Assembly (NCBI RefSeq): GCF_014203215.1
Contig: NZ_JACHIM010000003.1
Location: 214,082 to 278,081 of the forward strand
Source: Bartonella callosciuri
Lineage (GTDB): Bacteria > Pseudomonadota > Alphaproteobacteria > Rhizobiales > Rhizobiaceae
Reading direction: 5' to 3'
DNA: 64,000 bases
Of this stretch, positions 11,629 to 24,285 are shown in pieces. The first letter of the stretch is position 1, and each line of letters starts with the position of its first letter. The notes under the pieces were generated by a model. It was given only the letters and a program-made list of their open reading frames with translations. It had not been told where the DNA came from and made no database searches. A program made the translations under genes and the position numbers.

Positions 11629-13335
11629 TTAATCTTGTTCTTGTTCTTGTTTTTTCAAAACTGCGCCAAGAATATCACCAAGAGAAGCGCCTGAGTCTGT
11701 AGAGCCATATTGTGCAACAGCCTCTTTTTCTTCTGCAATTTCTAAAGCTTTAATAGACACTGAAAGTTTACGTGTTTTTTTATCAAAAGCAGTGATGCGG
11801 GCATCAACCCTCTGACCAATTGAGAAACGTTCAGGGCGCTGCTCATCACGGTCACGGGCCAATTCGGCACGGCGAATGGTTGTTTCGAGATTGTGATCAA
11901 TCAATTTTACATCAATGTCATTGTCATTAACGGCGATAACCTCACATGTTACAACAGCACCTTTGCGCAGTTCGCCAGCAGCAGCTGCCTCTCCAACTTT
12001 ATCGCTAGAAAGTTGCTTAATTCCAAGAGAGATACGTTCTTTTTCAACGTCAACATCAAGGACCACAACTTTAACAATATCACCTTTATTGTAAGCATCA
12101 ATAACCTGTTCACCAGGGCGGTTCCAGTCAAGATCAGAGAGATGAACCATTCCGTCAACATCGCCTTCAAGACCAATGAAGAGACCAAACTCTGTTTTAT
12201 TTTTAACTTCACCTTCAATTTGCGAATTGACAGGAAATTTATTGGCAAAAGCGACCCACGGATTTTCAAATGTTTGCTTTAAGCCAAGAGAAATACGCCG
12301 TTTAGAAGGATCAATTTCAAGAACAACAACTTCTACTTCTTGTGATGTGGAGAGAAGTTTTCCCGGATGAATGTTTTTCTTTGTCCAACTCATTTCGGAA
12401 ACGTGGATGAGTCCTTCAATTCCTGGTTCGATTTCAACAAAACCACCGTAATCAGTAATGTTTGTAACAGTCCCAGTAATTTTTTTACCAACTGGGTATC
12501 TAGCACTAATGCTTTCCCACGGATCACTTTCAAGCTGTTTCATACCAAGAGAGATACGGTGTGTATCTTGATTGATGCGAATAATTTGCACTTTAATCAT
12601 TTGACCAATTGTGAGGACTTCAGATGGGTGGTTAACACGCCGCCATGCCATATCTGTAACGTGCAAGAGACCATCAACTCCACCAAGATCAACGAAGGCA
12701 CCATAATCGGTGATATTTTTAACAACACCTTCAACAATTTGATTTTCTTCAAGATTTTGTACGATTTCTGAACGTTGTTCAGCACGACTTTCCTCTAAGA
12801 CAGTCCGACGTGAAACGACAATATTCCCACGACGACGATCCATTTTCAAAATTTCGAAGGATTGTGAATTATGCATGAGAGGTGAAACATCGCGAATAGG
12901 GCGAATATCAACTTGACTGCGAGGTAAGAAAGCGACAGCACCATCGAGATCGACTGTAAAGCCTCCTTTTACTTGGCTAAAGATAACACCTTCGACGCGT
13001 TCACCGGCATTGAATTTTTCTTCTAAACGAATCCAGCTTTCTTCACGCCGTGCTTTTTCACGCGATAGAACAGCTTCCCCCATCGCATTTTCAATGCGTT
13101 CAATGTAAACGTCAACTTCATCGCCAACTTGTAAGGAACCGTCTTTTCCTTTAGCTCCAAATTCTTTGAGTGGAATACGTCCTTCGACTTTAAGTCCAGC
13201 ATCAATAATAGCCATGTCTTTTTCGATGGCAATGACACGCCCTTTAACAACGGATCCTTCATTAAGGTCATTGGTTTGGAAGGATTCCATGAGAAGGGTT
13301 TCGAAATCCGCTACTGTGGGATTATATTGTGACAT
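11629..13335 (-). CDS. rpsA: 30S ribosomal protein S1
   Basis: S1 is the large mRNA-binding protein of the 30S subunit that helps start translation on structured messages. The 568-residue product contains six consecutive S1 OB-fold repeats; the clearest have the pattern G.V.NITDYGAFVDLGGVDGLLH and G.V.NITDYGGFVEIEPGIEGLIH, and the first two are the divergent ribosome-binding ones. The ATG at 13335 is preferred over an upstream ATG at 13359: it has a good AGGAG seven bases upstream and gives the family N terminus MSQYNPTVADFETLL. The gene lies downstream of cmk, as is common in proteobacteria, and ends in a strong terminator. A TATAAT (minus strand, 13364-13359) and a hairpin (13431-13403) lie between cmk and rpsA and could drive or tune it separately. 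Confidence 0.97.
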   Translation of the reverse strand: MSQYNPTVADFETLLMESFQTNDLNEGSVVKGRVIAIEKDMAIIDAGLKVEGRIPLKEFGAKGKDGSLQVGDEVDVYIERIENAMGEAVLSREKARREESWIRLEEKFNAGERVEGVIFSQVKGGFTVDLDGAVAFLPRSQVDIRPIRDVSPLMHNSQSFEILKMDRRRGNIVVSRRTVLEESRAEQRSEIVQNLEENQIVEGVVKNITDYGAFVDLGGVDGLLHVTDMAWRRVNHPSEVLTIGQMIKVQIIRINQDTHRISLGMKQLESDPWESISARYPVGKKITGTVTNITDYGGFVEIEPGIEGLIHVSEMSWTKKNIHPGKLLSTSQEVEVVVLEIDPSKRRISLGLKQTFENPWVAFANKFPVNSQIEGEVKNKTEFGLFIGLEGDVDGMVHLSDLDWNRPGEQVIDAYNKGDIVKVVVLDVDVEKERISLGIKQLSSDKVGEAAAAGELRKGAVVTCEVIAVNDNDIDVKLIDHNLETTIRRAELARDRDEQRPERFSIGQRVDARITAFDKKTRKLSVSIKALEIAEEKEAVAQYGSTDSGASLGDILGAVLKKQEQEQD

Positions 13336-13358
13336 AAGAACTCCTGATACATACCTCA

Positions 13359-13364
13359 ATTATA
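13359..13364 (-). promoter_or_regulatory. Possible -10 element for rpsA
   Basis: A consensus TATAAT on the minus strand lies 23 bp upstream of the chosen rpsA start. No good -35 box sits at the right distance, so this is a weak call. Confidence 0.3.
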
Positions 13365-13402
13365 AGAGGTATAAGCGCTAGGTTAGTGTTGACACGAGGT
13401 AA

Positions 13403-13431
13403 CTTCCTGCCTTTTCCCTTAATACAGGAAG
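13403..13431 (-). promoter_or_regulatory. Hairpin in the cmk-rpsA spacer
   Basis: Inverted repeat CTTCCTG/CAGGAAG (13403-13409 with 13425-13431), outer bases partly complementary. No T run follows on either strand, so it is not an obvious terminator. It could be a leader or mRNA-processing structure ahead of rpsA, whose product autoregulates its own mRNA in enterobacteria. Confidence 0.4.
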
Positions 13432-13468
13432 AAAAGTTAGCGCTCAGCCGGAAATTACCTTGACGACT

Positions 13469-15477
<2,009 letters not shown>

Positions 15478-15627
15478 TTAAGCATCCTTTAGCACATGCT
15501 TTAAAAAGCGTCATGAGGAAATCCATATGGAACGATGTATTTATCTTTGACAAAGATATTATTTTTTGATTAAGCACCATAAAATTTATTTTTTAATAGA
15601 ATTATAGTTAATTAAGAGGCATGGTTT

Positions 15628-15999
15628 ATGGCAAAACAGGAACTTGGAACTAAGCGTATTGATCCAGAAACGGGAAAGAAGTTTTATGACCTTAACCGCG
15701 ACCCCATTGTGTCGCCTTATACAGGAATTTCTTATCCGCGTTCTTATTTTGAGGTTGCGGCAGCTGAAGCAAATAGTGAAGAAGACGTTGATACTGAAGA
15801 GCTTGATACAGCACTTGAGAAATCTGCCTTTATGCTTCTTGAAGAGGATGGTGACGATTCTAAAGACGATGATCTTCCTGATTTGGAGGATAGTGATGTT
15901 GATCTCAGTGATGACGACGATACGTTTTTGTCGCACGATGATGATGATGATGTTTCCGATATTCTCGGAGGCGGTGTTTCTAATGATGATGATTCTTAA
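15628..15999 (+). CDS. TIGR02300-family conserved alphaproteobacterial protein
   Basis: A 123-residue protein of unknown function. Residues 1-42 are conserved in alphaproteobacteria (family TIGR02300): MAKQELGTKRIDPETGKKFY followed by DLNRDPIVSPYTG. The rest is a low-complexity acidic tail very rich in Asp and Glu (about 50-123), with runs such as DDDDD, and is probably disordered. A GAGG motif lies about ten bases before the ATG. It is immediately upstream of tRNA-Ala on the same strand and divergent from aroA. No enzymatic motif is visible, and the acidic tail might mediate binding to basic partners, which is only a guess. Confidence 0.88.
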   Translation: MAKQELGTKRIDPETGKKFYDLNRDPIVSPYTGISYPRSYFEVAAAEANSEEDVDTEELDTALEKSAFMLLEEDGDDSKDDDLPDLEDSDVDLSDDDDTFLSHDDDDDVSDILGGGVSNDDDS

Positions 16000-16120
16000 G
16001 AGAAGTATGAGGGTATTCTTTTTATTAAATGCAAATTCTTCTTGATCTTCGATTTTTATCGTTCTAAAAAAATTTTTAATATTATTTTCCGTTCTTTTAA
16101 GGGGATATATGTCTTTATGT

Positions 16121-16196
<76 letters not shown>

Positions 16197-16810
16197 AAAA
16201 GACCAGTATGTTTTGCTTAGCAAGGCACAAAATTAAAAAATGATTTTTGCGTGGCTTGAGAAAGCTACTTTATTCATAGTAGTTGCTTCGAGAGTAATTT
16301 CTTTTTCTCAATGGTTTCATAAGAAGTCTGTTTATAATTGCCCGCTATACGTCTTTTGTTTATAATATTTATGAGGTTTTATTGGAATGAAAGCGAAGGG
16401 GCAGGTTTGGGATATTGGGGGTCCGCCCAAAGATATTGGGTCGCTTATCATTCGTGATAGAAAACCGTATAAAAGGAGCACCTGAAAAGAGAAGTTGTAC
16501 GGATAAAGACTTTTTTCATATAAGTAAAGGTTAAACATTGTTTTTAGCAACCCAAGTGAACGCTTGCTCTAAGGTTTTCTAAATCTAAGGATTAAAAGAG
16601 GCTCTTAGCGGTCCTCTGAACGATTCAGAGAGTATTTATAACCTATTAGGCCATGAAACAATGGCTGTCGAAAATAGGGGCTTCTCGTGACTTTTTATAA
16701 CTTAAATGTCTCAAAAGAGGTATTTTTCTCGTTCTAATACGTAAGCTCTTGTTTTTAGGATTGGTTTCCAGCACAACAAAGAAAATGGAATTATTTGAGG
16801 GGAAAAAATA
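16197..16810. other. Gap between tRNA-Ala and dead ilvD
   Basis: About 600 bp with no intact gene. Two short protein-like stretches are readable on the plus strand: one of 32 codons from 16387, containing GQVWDIGGPPKDIGSLIIRD, and one around 16600-16690, containing NDSESIYNLLGHETMAVEN. Neither has a start, length or family I can name. They may be debris of a lost gene next to the tRNA. Confidence 0.3.
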
Positions 16811-18632
16811 ATACCTTTTTACCATTCAAGAATATCAACTCATGGGCGCAATATGGTAGGGGCTCGTGGTCTTTGGCGTGCAACAGGGATAAAAGAGACT
16901 GATTTTTGCAAACCTATTGTTGCTATTGCGAATTCTTTTACCCAATTTGTGCCAGGGCATGTCCATTTAAAGATCTTGGGCAATTGGTAGCACAGGAAAT
17001 AGCTATTGCTGCCGGTGTTGCGAAAGAGTTTAATACAATTGCTGTAGATGATGGAATTGCTATGGGACATGATGGAATGCTTTATTCTCTACCTTCACGT
17101 GAAATTATTGCTGCTTCTGTTGAAGATATGGTCAATGCCCATTGTGCTGATGCTCTTGTCTGTATTTCCAATTGCGACAAAGTTACACCCGATATGTTGA
17201 TGGCTTCTTTACGCTTGAATATTCCAACAATCTTTGTTTCAGGTGGTCCTATAGAAGCGGGAAGATTAAATGGAAAGATCAAGATCTTACTGTTGACTTA
17301 GTTGATGCAATGGCTGCTGTAGCCTCTGAGCATAATTCAGAAAAAGAAGTTGCTGAAATGGAACGTGCTGCTTGTCCTACATGTGGTTCTTGTTCAGGAA
17401 TGTTTACCGCTAATTTTATGAATTGTCTGACCGAAGCATTAGGGTTTGCTCTTCCTGGAAATGGATCAGTGTGAGCGATGCATGCAAATCATCGGATTCT
17501 TTTCGAAGAAGCTGGACAACAGATTGTTGCATTGGTCAATGCGTTGTGATGAAAAAGGTGATAAGACAATTTTGCCACACTCTATTGCTTCGCGCAAGGC
17601 TTTTGAAAATGCAATGACTGTAGATATTGCCATGGGGGATCAACCAATACAGTGCTCCATCTTTTAGCGGCAGCACAAGAAGGTGAGGTGGATTTTACCA
17701 TGACGGATATTGATCGCCTTTCACGCCATGTTCCTGTTTTATGCAAGGTTGCCAATATGCATAGGGAGGATGTTCATCGTGCTGGTGGTATTATGGGACT
17801 ATTAGGGGAGTTAGATGCGGCTGGACTTATTGATGCATCGGCTTATACCGTTCATACAAAAACGATGAAAGAAGCTCTTTGTCGTTGGGATGTAAAAAAC
17901 CAATAAACCAACGATCCATGAATTTTATCGTGCAGCTCCAGGTGGTGTTCCAACACAAACAGCTTTTAGTCAATCTTGTCGTTACAATACCCTGGATCTT
18001 GATCGTGAAAAGGGTGTGATTCGCGATAGCAAACATGCATATTCGCAAGATAGAGGATTGGCGGTTCTTTACGGAAATCTTGCGAAAGATGGCTGTATTG
18101 TGAAAACAGCAGGTTTTGATCAATCAATTTTAACTTTTAAAGGTCTAGCAAGAATTTTTGAAAGCCAGGATTCAGCTGTTTCAGCGATCTTGACCGATAA
18201 AGTTAAATCAGGTGATATTGTTTTATCCGTTATGAAGGTCCATGTGGTGGACCTGGAATGCAAGAAATGCTCTATCCAACAAGTTATTTCAAATCTAAAG
18301 GATTAGGAAAGGTTTGTGCACTTATAACAGATGGTCATTTTGCAGGTGGAACTTCAGTGCTTTCTATCGGACATGTTTCACTAGAGGCTGCTGAGGGAGG
18401 CGCAATTGCTCTAGTAGAAGAAGGGGATATCATAGAAATTGATATTCTTAATCGTACGATTCATATGGTGGTTGATGGCGTTGAGATGATGCATCATCGT
18501 ACCAAAATGGAAGCAAAAGGGAAAGCGGCTTGGCAATCGGTTGAGAAGCGTGAGCGGAAGGTTTCAAAGGCTCTCAAAGCGTATGCAGCGATGACAACTT
18601 CTGCTGCTAAGGGTGCGGTTTGTAGCATTTGA
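16811..18632 (+). pseudogene. ilvD: Dihydroxy-acid dehydratase, degraded
   Basis: Remnant of the Fe-S enzyme that dehydrates dihydroxy acids in valine, isoleucine and leucine synthesis. The reading begins [20 protein letters not shown] directly after an ATA at 16811-16813, where the family has its ATG; a GAGGGG Shine-Dalgarno is still present just upstream. A frameshift near 16970 splits HVHLKDLG from [17 protein letters not shown]. Further shifts or stops occur near 17275, 17474, 17545, 17640, 17900 and 18235. Retained landmarks include [34 protein letters not shown] and [20 protein letters not shown]. The span of about 607 codons matches the roughly 612-residue family, so decay is by small lesions. 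With the start codon lost and many shifts, no active enzyme is expected. Confidence 0.95.
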
Positions 18633-18945
18633 TTGAGTGAAGAGTCTCGTTTGTGGAAAATAAACAGAATTCTTAGAAATTTTGTGAACATTGTTTCATA
18701 ATGTTCCAAGCTGATTATTTTACTGCTGTGGAAGAATAGTTTGAACCGGAGTAAGTAAAATTTTAGGAAAGAAGTAAAAGTCGAATGATATGATTATTGG
18801 GTGCTACGAATTTCTTTTTTATGAAAAAAACAATTTATTTTAAGAGGGATTATGTATTCGCCTTCTTTTTGCTTCCTTTAATGCTACTTAAGATTTATTG
18901 CGTGAAAGCGTGATCATATAGTGAAGAGTCAATGTAAGTTAGAAT
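18633..18945. other. Gap between dead ilvD and mutS
   Basis: About 310 bp of AT-rich sequence between convergent genes. I see no gene, RNA or repeat in it apart from the weak terminator at its right edge. Confidence 0.5.
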
Positions 18946-18976
18946 AATCAAAAAAGAAAACTTTCTTTGATTTTTT
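18946..18976 (-). terminator. Weak terminator-like hairpin after mutS
   Basis: ATCAAAAAAG pairs imperfectly with CTTTCTTTGAT and lies 10 bp downstream of the mutS stop. The stem is almost all A-T, so the call is tentative. Confidence 0.35.
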
Positions 18977-18985
18977 ATAAAGAAT

Positions 18986-21718
18986 TTAGTTTTTTCCCAG
19001 TTGTTTAAGACGATAAAGTTCTTCTAAAGCTTGCTTAGGAGAAAGTTCGTCGGGATGGATATTTTTTAAAGCCTCATGAAGTATACAACGATTTTTTGTT
19101 TCTTCTATGGGGAATGTTGCTTTAAGCGAAAAAAGCGGCAAATCATCAATTAATTTATGGCCTTTTCCCGCCATTTCACCCTGTTCTAATTGGTGTAGAA
19201 CATCTGTAGCACGTGTAATAACCGCTGCGGGAAGTCCAGCAAGCTTTGCGACTTGTACGCCGTAGGATCGATCAGCAGCTCCTGGTGTGACTTCATGAAG
19301 AAAAACAACCTCACCATCCCAGTTTTTAACTTTCATGGTTACATTATGAAGGCGGTCGAGTTTTTCGGTCAGTGCTGTCATTTCATGAAAATGCGTGGCA
19401 AGAATAGCACGACAGTGATTCACTTCATGAAGATATTCAACGGTTGCCCAGGCAATGGAAAGTCCATCAAAAGTTGATGTACCCCGCCCTATTTCATCAA
19501 GAATAACAAGGGAATGGTGACTTGCATGATTAAGAATCGTTGCTGTTTCAACCATTTCCATCATAAAAGTTGAACGTCCTCGGGCAAGATCATCAGAAGC
19601 ACCAACACGACTAAACAAGCGATCAACAACGCCAATATGTGCTGAAGTTGCTGGAACAAAGGAACCCATTTGTGCCATGATAGCAATAAGAGCGTTTTGT
19701 CGTAAAAAAGTTGATTTTCCTCCCATATTGGGACCTGTTAAAAGCCAAATTGCTGCATATTGATGGTTTTCTTGTACAGAGAGATCGCAGTTATTGGCAA
19801 CAAAGGGTTCTGCTGCTTGCTTGCGTAGAGCTTGCTCTACAACAGGATGGCGTCCTGCAGTGATATGAAAGGTAAGGGAATGATCAATTTTAGGACGACA
19901 ATATCCTTGCTCTTCAGCAAGATGCGCTAATGCAATGGATACATCCAAAACAGCAAGCGCTTCAGCAGCTTTACGGATGAAGTCAACCTGTTCGGTAATT
20001 TCATGAACGAGAGTATCAAAAATTTCCAATTCAAGCATCATGGCGTGGTTAGCAGCGTGAGCAATACGGCTTTCAAGGTCTGCAAGCTCTGTTGTGGTAA
20101 AGCGCATAGCATTTGCCATGGTTTGTCGGTGAATAAAACGTGCTTTGGCTTGTGGGCTATTTGTGAGTGTGGATGCTTGTACATTTGTTACCTCAATGAA
20201 GTAGCCTAGAATATTATTATGCTTGATTTTAAGAGTTTTAATATCTGTTTCTTGAGCATATTGCGCCTGAAGTTCAGCAATGATACGGCGAGACTCATCA
20301 CGCAAAGCACGCATTTCATCAAGCTCTTTATGGTATTGAGGACGAATAAAACCGCCATCACGTTTAAGCAGTGGAAGATCATCAGCTAATGCTTTTTCTA
20401 AATGACAATACAAAGCAGTCGGTAAATGTGAGAAAATCTGCTGTACATCACTTATTTCTTGAGGAAGCAATTCATCATTCAGGAGTTGATTAACTTCACG
20501 AATAATTTCAAACCCACGCTGAATTGCAGCCATATCACGAGGACCTCCTCGTCCAAGAGCCAAACGTGAAACTGCGCGAGGCATATCTGGCCCCCCTTTT
20601 AAAATAAGCTTTATGGCTTCTGCAAGGGAAGTATTGCGTAGAAAAAATGCAATCGAATCGAGACGATGATCAATAGCTGAAGATGTCGTGAGAGGAGCAA
20701 TGAGGCGATCGACGAGCAGGCGTGATCCTCCTCCTGTTACTGTACGATCAATAGCTTTTAGTAAGCTTCCATCACGTTGTCCTGATGTGGTTCGAACAAG
20801 TTCAAGACTTAGTCTGGTTGCGGCATCAATAAAAAGGGTAGCACTTTCATTTTGGCGTTCAGGGCGCATGAGAGGAGGACGATGCGTGATTTGCGTCTTT
20901 TCGATATAACGAATGGCAGAGGCGATTGCGGAGAGTTCGGAGCGTGAATAATCGGCAACACCTTCAAGGGTTGAGAGTTTAAAATAACTGCAAATATCGC
21001 GTTCAGCGGTGATTGTGTCAAAGAGACTAGCAGGTTGAGGTGAAACGATGCGATCAAGAACATTAAAAAGTGACTTATGGGATTTGTCATGAAAAAAAGA
21101 GTCAGCGACAATGATCTCTTGTGGATCTACACGCATAATATCTGCCAAAAGTTTTTCATGGCGGCTTTCTGTTACACGAAATATGCCTGTTGAGATATCA
21201 ATCCAAGAAAGGGCAAAGTCTTCTCCATTGCTGGTTTTGACTCGGGCAAGTGTCATGAGATAATTGGCACGCGTTGGATCAAGGAGTTTTTCTTCTGTTA
21301 TAGTTCCAGGTGTCACAAGGCGGACAACATCACGCCGAACAACCGATTTTGATCCACGTTTTTTTGCTTCTGCAGGATCTTCTATTTGTTCACAAACAGC
21401 AACGCGATAACCACGAGCGATCAGTTTTTGTAAATAATCATCCGCAGCATGAACAGGAACCCCACACATAGGAATATCTTCACCCAAATGTTTGCCGCGT
21501 GTTGTGAGTGTGATTCCTAAAGCCTGAGCGGCTTCAATGGCATCATTAAAAAATAATTCATAGAAATCACCCATACGGTAAAAGAGAAGGGAATCGCTAT
21601 TGACGGCTTTGATTTCTATATACTGCTCCATCATAGGTGTGAGGCGTTGTTGATGGGGAGCAGATGAGGAGTCAGGCTGTGGGATTAACTTATTTTTATG
21701 GTTGATTTTCTTATCCAT
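18986..21718 (-). CDS. mutS: DNA mismatch repair protein MutS
   Basis: Recognises mispaired bases and, with MutL, starts mismatch repair. The 910-residue protein has all domains in order. The N-terminal mismatch-binding domain includes [15 protein letters not shown] (near residue 45), with the Phe-X-Glu wedge. Connector, lever and clamp regions follow. The C-terminal ATPase has Walker [29 protein letters not shown] and Walker [19 protein letters not shown]. Length is normal for rhizobial MutS. The N-terminal extension of about 25 polar residues before [13 protein letters not shown] is typical of the group. The gene appears intact, so the pseudogenes nearby cannot be explained by local loss of this repair gene. 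Confidence 0.97.
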   Translation of the reverse strand: MDKKINHKNKLIPQPDSSSAPHQQRLTPMMEQYIEIKAVNSDSLLFYRMGDFYELFFNDAIEAAQALGITLTTRGKHLGEDIPMCGVPVHAADDYLQKLIARGYRVAVCEQIEDPAEAKKRGSKSVVRRDVVRLVTPGTITEEKLLDPTRANYLMTLARVKTSNGEDFALSWIDISTGIFRVTESRHEKLLADIMRVDPQEIIVADSFFHDKSHKSLFNVLDRIVSPQPASLFDTITAERDICSYFKLSTLEGVADYSRSELSAIASAIRYIEKTQITHRPPLMRPERQNESATLFIDAATRLSLELVRTTSGQRDGSLLKAIDRTVTGGGSRLLVDRLIAPLTTSSAIDHRLDSIAFFLRNTSLAEAIKLILKGGPDMPRAVSRLALGRGGPRDMAAIQRGFEIIREVNQLLNDELLPQEISDVQQIFSHLPTALYCHLEKALADDLPLLKRDGGFIRPQYHKELDEMRALRDESRRIIAELQAQYAQETDIKTLKIKHNNILGYFIEVTNVQASTLTNSPQAKARFIHRQTMANAMRFTTTELADLESRIAHAANHAMMLELEIFDTLVHEITEQVDFIRKAAEALAVLDVSIALAHLAEEQGYCRPKIDHSLTFHITAGRHPVVEQALRKQAAEPFVANNCDLSVQENHQYAAIWLLTGPNMGGKSTFLRQNALIAIMAQMGSFVPATSAHIGVVDRLFSRVGASDDLARGRSTFMMEMVETATILNHASHHSLVILDEIGRGTSTFDGLSIAWATVEYLHEVNHCRAILATHFHEMTALTEKLDRLHNVTMKVKNWDGEVVFLHEVTPGAADRSYGVQVAKLAGLPAAVITRATDVLHQLEQGEMAGKGHKLIDDLPLFSLKATFPIEETKNRCILHEALKNIHPDELSPKQALEELYRLKQLGKN

Positions 21719-21934
21719 CTTTACGCGCTCATTTCCTTCAAGTGAGGCTTTGAAGCCCTTTTTTGTTTACTTCAATGTTTATCTTCATTATTTCTATATC
21801 TTTGAATTGAAACGCATGAACAGGTCTATCATAGCAAGCATAATGATTTCTAGCATGTGAATCAAATTTTAAAATCGAATAATGACGGGCATTATCGAAC
21901 AGAATTTACACTGTTTTCGGAAAGCTTAAGTAAG

Positions 21935-24232
21935 ATGAAAAAAAGTGATCAAGATCAGAAAATGCAGCAAACGGTTTATAATGCCAGCGAGCGTGAAGCC
22001 CTTGATTTTCATAGTCGCGGTCGGCCTGGAAAGCTTGAAATTATTGCGACAAAGTCGATGGCAACACAGCACGATTTAGCACTGGCTTATTCTCCAGGTG
22101 TTGCTGTTCCGGTTAAAGCAATTGCTCAAAATCCAGCGTTAGCTTATGATTATACGACAAAGGGCAATCTTGTTGCTGTTATATCAAATGGAACAGCTAT
22201 CTTGGGTTTAGGCAATTTAGGTGCACTTGCATCTAAGCCGGTTATGGAAGGCAAAGCAGTACTTTTTAAGCGCTTTGCAGATATTGATTCAATTGACCTC
22301 GAAATTGATACAAACGATACGGAAAATTTTATCAATTTGGTACGTCATCTGGAACCCTCTTTTGGTGGTATCAATCTTGAAGATATTAAAGCACCTGAGT
22401 GTTTTATTATTGAGAGTCGCCTACGCGAAGAGTTAAAAATTCCTGTTTTTCATGATGATCAACACGGGACAGCAATTATTGTAGCTGCTGGTGTGCTTAA
22501 TGCCCTATATTTAACTGGGCGCGATATGCAAAATACACGGTTAGTCTGTAATGGTGCTGGTTCTGCTGGAATTGCTTGTATTGAACTCATTAAAGCGATG
22601 GGATTTCGGTCTGAAAATATCATCTTATGTGATACGAAGGGTGTTGTCTATGAAGGCCGTGAAGAAGGGATGAATCAGTGGAAATCTGCTCATGCTATTC
22701 GAACAGATAAACGCACCCTCGTCGAAGCAATGGAAGGCGCTGACATGTTTTTCGGTGTTTCTGCTAAAGGTGCTCTTACCCCTGAAATGGTAAAGTCAAT
22801 GGCTCCTCAGCCGATCATTTTTGCTATGGCCAATCCCGATCCAGAAATTACGCCGGAAGAGGTTATGCAAGTGCGTCGTGATGCCATTGTAGCAACAGGT
22901 CGTTCGGATTACCCAAACCAGATTAATAATGTTCTTTGTTTTCCTTATATCTTTCGTGGTGCACTTGATGTGCGTGCAACGGTTATCAATGAAGAGATGA
23001 AGATTGCTGCTGCAAGGGCTCTTGCAGATTTGGCTCATGAAGAAGTACCTGATAGTGTTGCAGAAGCTTATCGTGGAAAGCGATTGAAATTTGGTCCGAA
23101 TTATATCATCCCTGTTCCTTTTGATCCGCGTTTATTCACTGTTGTTTCAAGGGCGGTGGCAAAGGCGGCCATGGAAAGTGGTGTTGCACAAAAGTACATT
23201 GATGATTTAGAGGCTTATGAACGTGCTTTGCAAGCAAGACGTGATCCCATTTCTTCTATAATGCGTGGTGTTTATAATCATGTCTGTCAAGCGCCAAAAC
23301 AAATTGTTTTTGCAGAAGGTGAAGAAGAGTCAGTAATGCGGGCAGCTGTTTCCTATGTTCATCAAAAATTAGGGCAAGCAATTTTGATTGGTCGTGAGGA
23401 ACAAGTGAGGGAAACCGCTGCTATTGCTGGCATTGACCTTGAGCGTGAAGGTATTTCTATTATGAATGCTAAGCTCTCCGATCGTACGGATGCTTATGCG
23501 GATTATCTTTATAAAAGGATGCAGCGCCAAGGTTGGTTATTGCGTGATTGTTATCGGTGTATCAATAATGATCGCAACTATTTTTCCGCTTGTATGGTGG
23601 CATTAGAGGATGCTGATGCAATGGTGACAGGGTTAACACGCAATTATGAGACAGCCTTAATCGATATACGTCGGGTGATTGATGAAAAGCCAAAAGAACG
23701 TTTGATTGGTATTTCAATGGCTATTTGCCGTGGGCGCACTGTGTTTATTGCGGATACAGCTATTCACGAAGATCCTAACGCTGAGGAACTCGCTGATATA
23801 GCGGAACAAACAGCTTCTTTTGTCCATGGGTTTGGATATCAACCACGGGTAGCATTTGTAGCATTTTCTACTTTTGGCTATATGAAAGGAAAGGTTACAC
23901 AGCATATTCAGGATGCTATTAATATTTTGCATAAACGCAAAGTTAGCTTTGAGTTTGATGGGGAAATGAGTGCCGATGTGGCGCTCAATTTGAAATTGAT
24001 GCAACAGTATCCCTTTATGGGATTAAAGGAACCAGCTAACATTTTGATAATGCCTGGATATCACGCTTCTTCTATTGCTAGCAAAATGCTACAAGAGTTG
24101 GGTGAAGCAACTATTATTGGCCCTATCTTGATTGGATTGGAAAGATCTGTTCAAATTGTACCGTTTAGTGGAAACGATGCAGATGTTATCAATATTGCAA
24201 TGTTAGCCGCTTACCATGCGAAAAAGTTATAG
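21935..24232 (+). CDS. maeB: NADP-dependent malic enzyme with phosphotransacetylase-like domain
   Basis: Oxidatively decarboxylates malate to pyruvate with NADP, linking the TCA cycle to pyruvate and NADPH supply. The first roughly 430 residues are the malic enzyme: GRPGKLEIIATKSMATQHDL, YSPGVAVPVKAIA, VFHDDQHGTAIIVAAGVLNA and GAGSAGIACIELI for NADP. The C-terminal part (IVFAEGEEESVMRAA to the end) is the phosphotransacetylase-like domain of the MaeB class, usually regulatory and not catalytic. I chose the ATG at 21935 (MKKSDQDQKMQQTVYN, 765 residues); a GTG at 21857 would add 26 residues unlike the family N terminus. It is divergent from mutS and ends in a strong terminator shared with secB. 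Confidence 0.93.
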   Translation: MKKSDQDQKMQQTVYNASEREALDFHSRGRPGKLEIIATKSMATQHDLALAYSPGVAVPVKAIAQNPALAYDYTTKGNLVAVISNGTAILGLGNLGALASKPVMEGKAVLFKRFADIDSIDLEIDTNDTENFINLVRHLEPSFGGINLEDIKAPECFIIESRLREELKIPVFHDDQHGTAIIVAAGVLNALYLTGRDMQNTRLVCNGAGSAGIACIELIKAMGFRSENIILCDTKGVVYEGREEGMNQWKSAHAIRTDKRTLVEAMEGADMFFGVSAKGALTPEMVKSMAPQPIIFAMANPDPEITPEEVMQVRRDAIVATGRSDYPNQINNVLCFPYIFRGALDVRATVINEEMKIAAARALADLAHEEVPDSVAEAYRGKRLKFGPNYIIPVPFDPRLFTVVSRAVAKAAMESGVAQKYIDDLEAYERALQARRDPISSIMRGVYNHVCQAPKQIVFAEGEEESVMRAAVSYVHQKLGQAILIGREEQVRETAAIAGIDLEREGISIMNAKLSDRTDAYADYLYKRMQRQGWLLRDCYRCINNDRNYFSACMVALEDADAMVTGLTRNYETALIDIRRVIDEKPKERLIGISMAICRGRTVFIADTAIHEDPNAEELADIAEQTASFVHGFGYQPRVAFVAFSTFGYMKGKVTQHIQDAINILHKRKVSFEFDGEMSADVALNLKLMQQYPFMGLKEPANILIMPGYHASSIASKMLQELGEATIIGPILIGLERSVQIVPFSGNDADVINIAMLAAYHAKKL

Positions 24233-24238
24233 AAAATA

Positions 24239-24267
24239 AAGGCCTCTGATATTTCAGGGCCTTTTTT
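24239..24267. terminator. Terminator between maeB and secB (probably bidirectional)
   Basis: GGCC-T-CTGA pairs with TCAGGGCC around a short loop, with one bulged T. TTTTTT follows on the plus strand and a T-rich stretch follows on the minus strand. It lies between the convergent stops of maeB and secB. Confidence 0.8.
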
Positions 24268-24285
24268 ATAATAAAGAACAAGTTT

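Noticed and set aside
16332-16550. A 72-codon minus-strand reading after tRNA-Ala
   Set aside because: Its sequence shows no coding character, and more protein-like fragments lie on the opposite strand.
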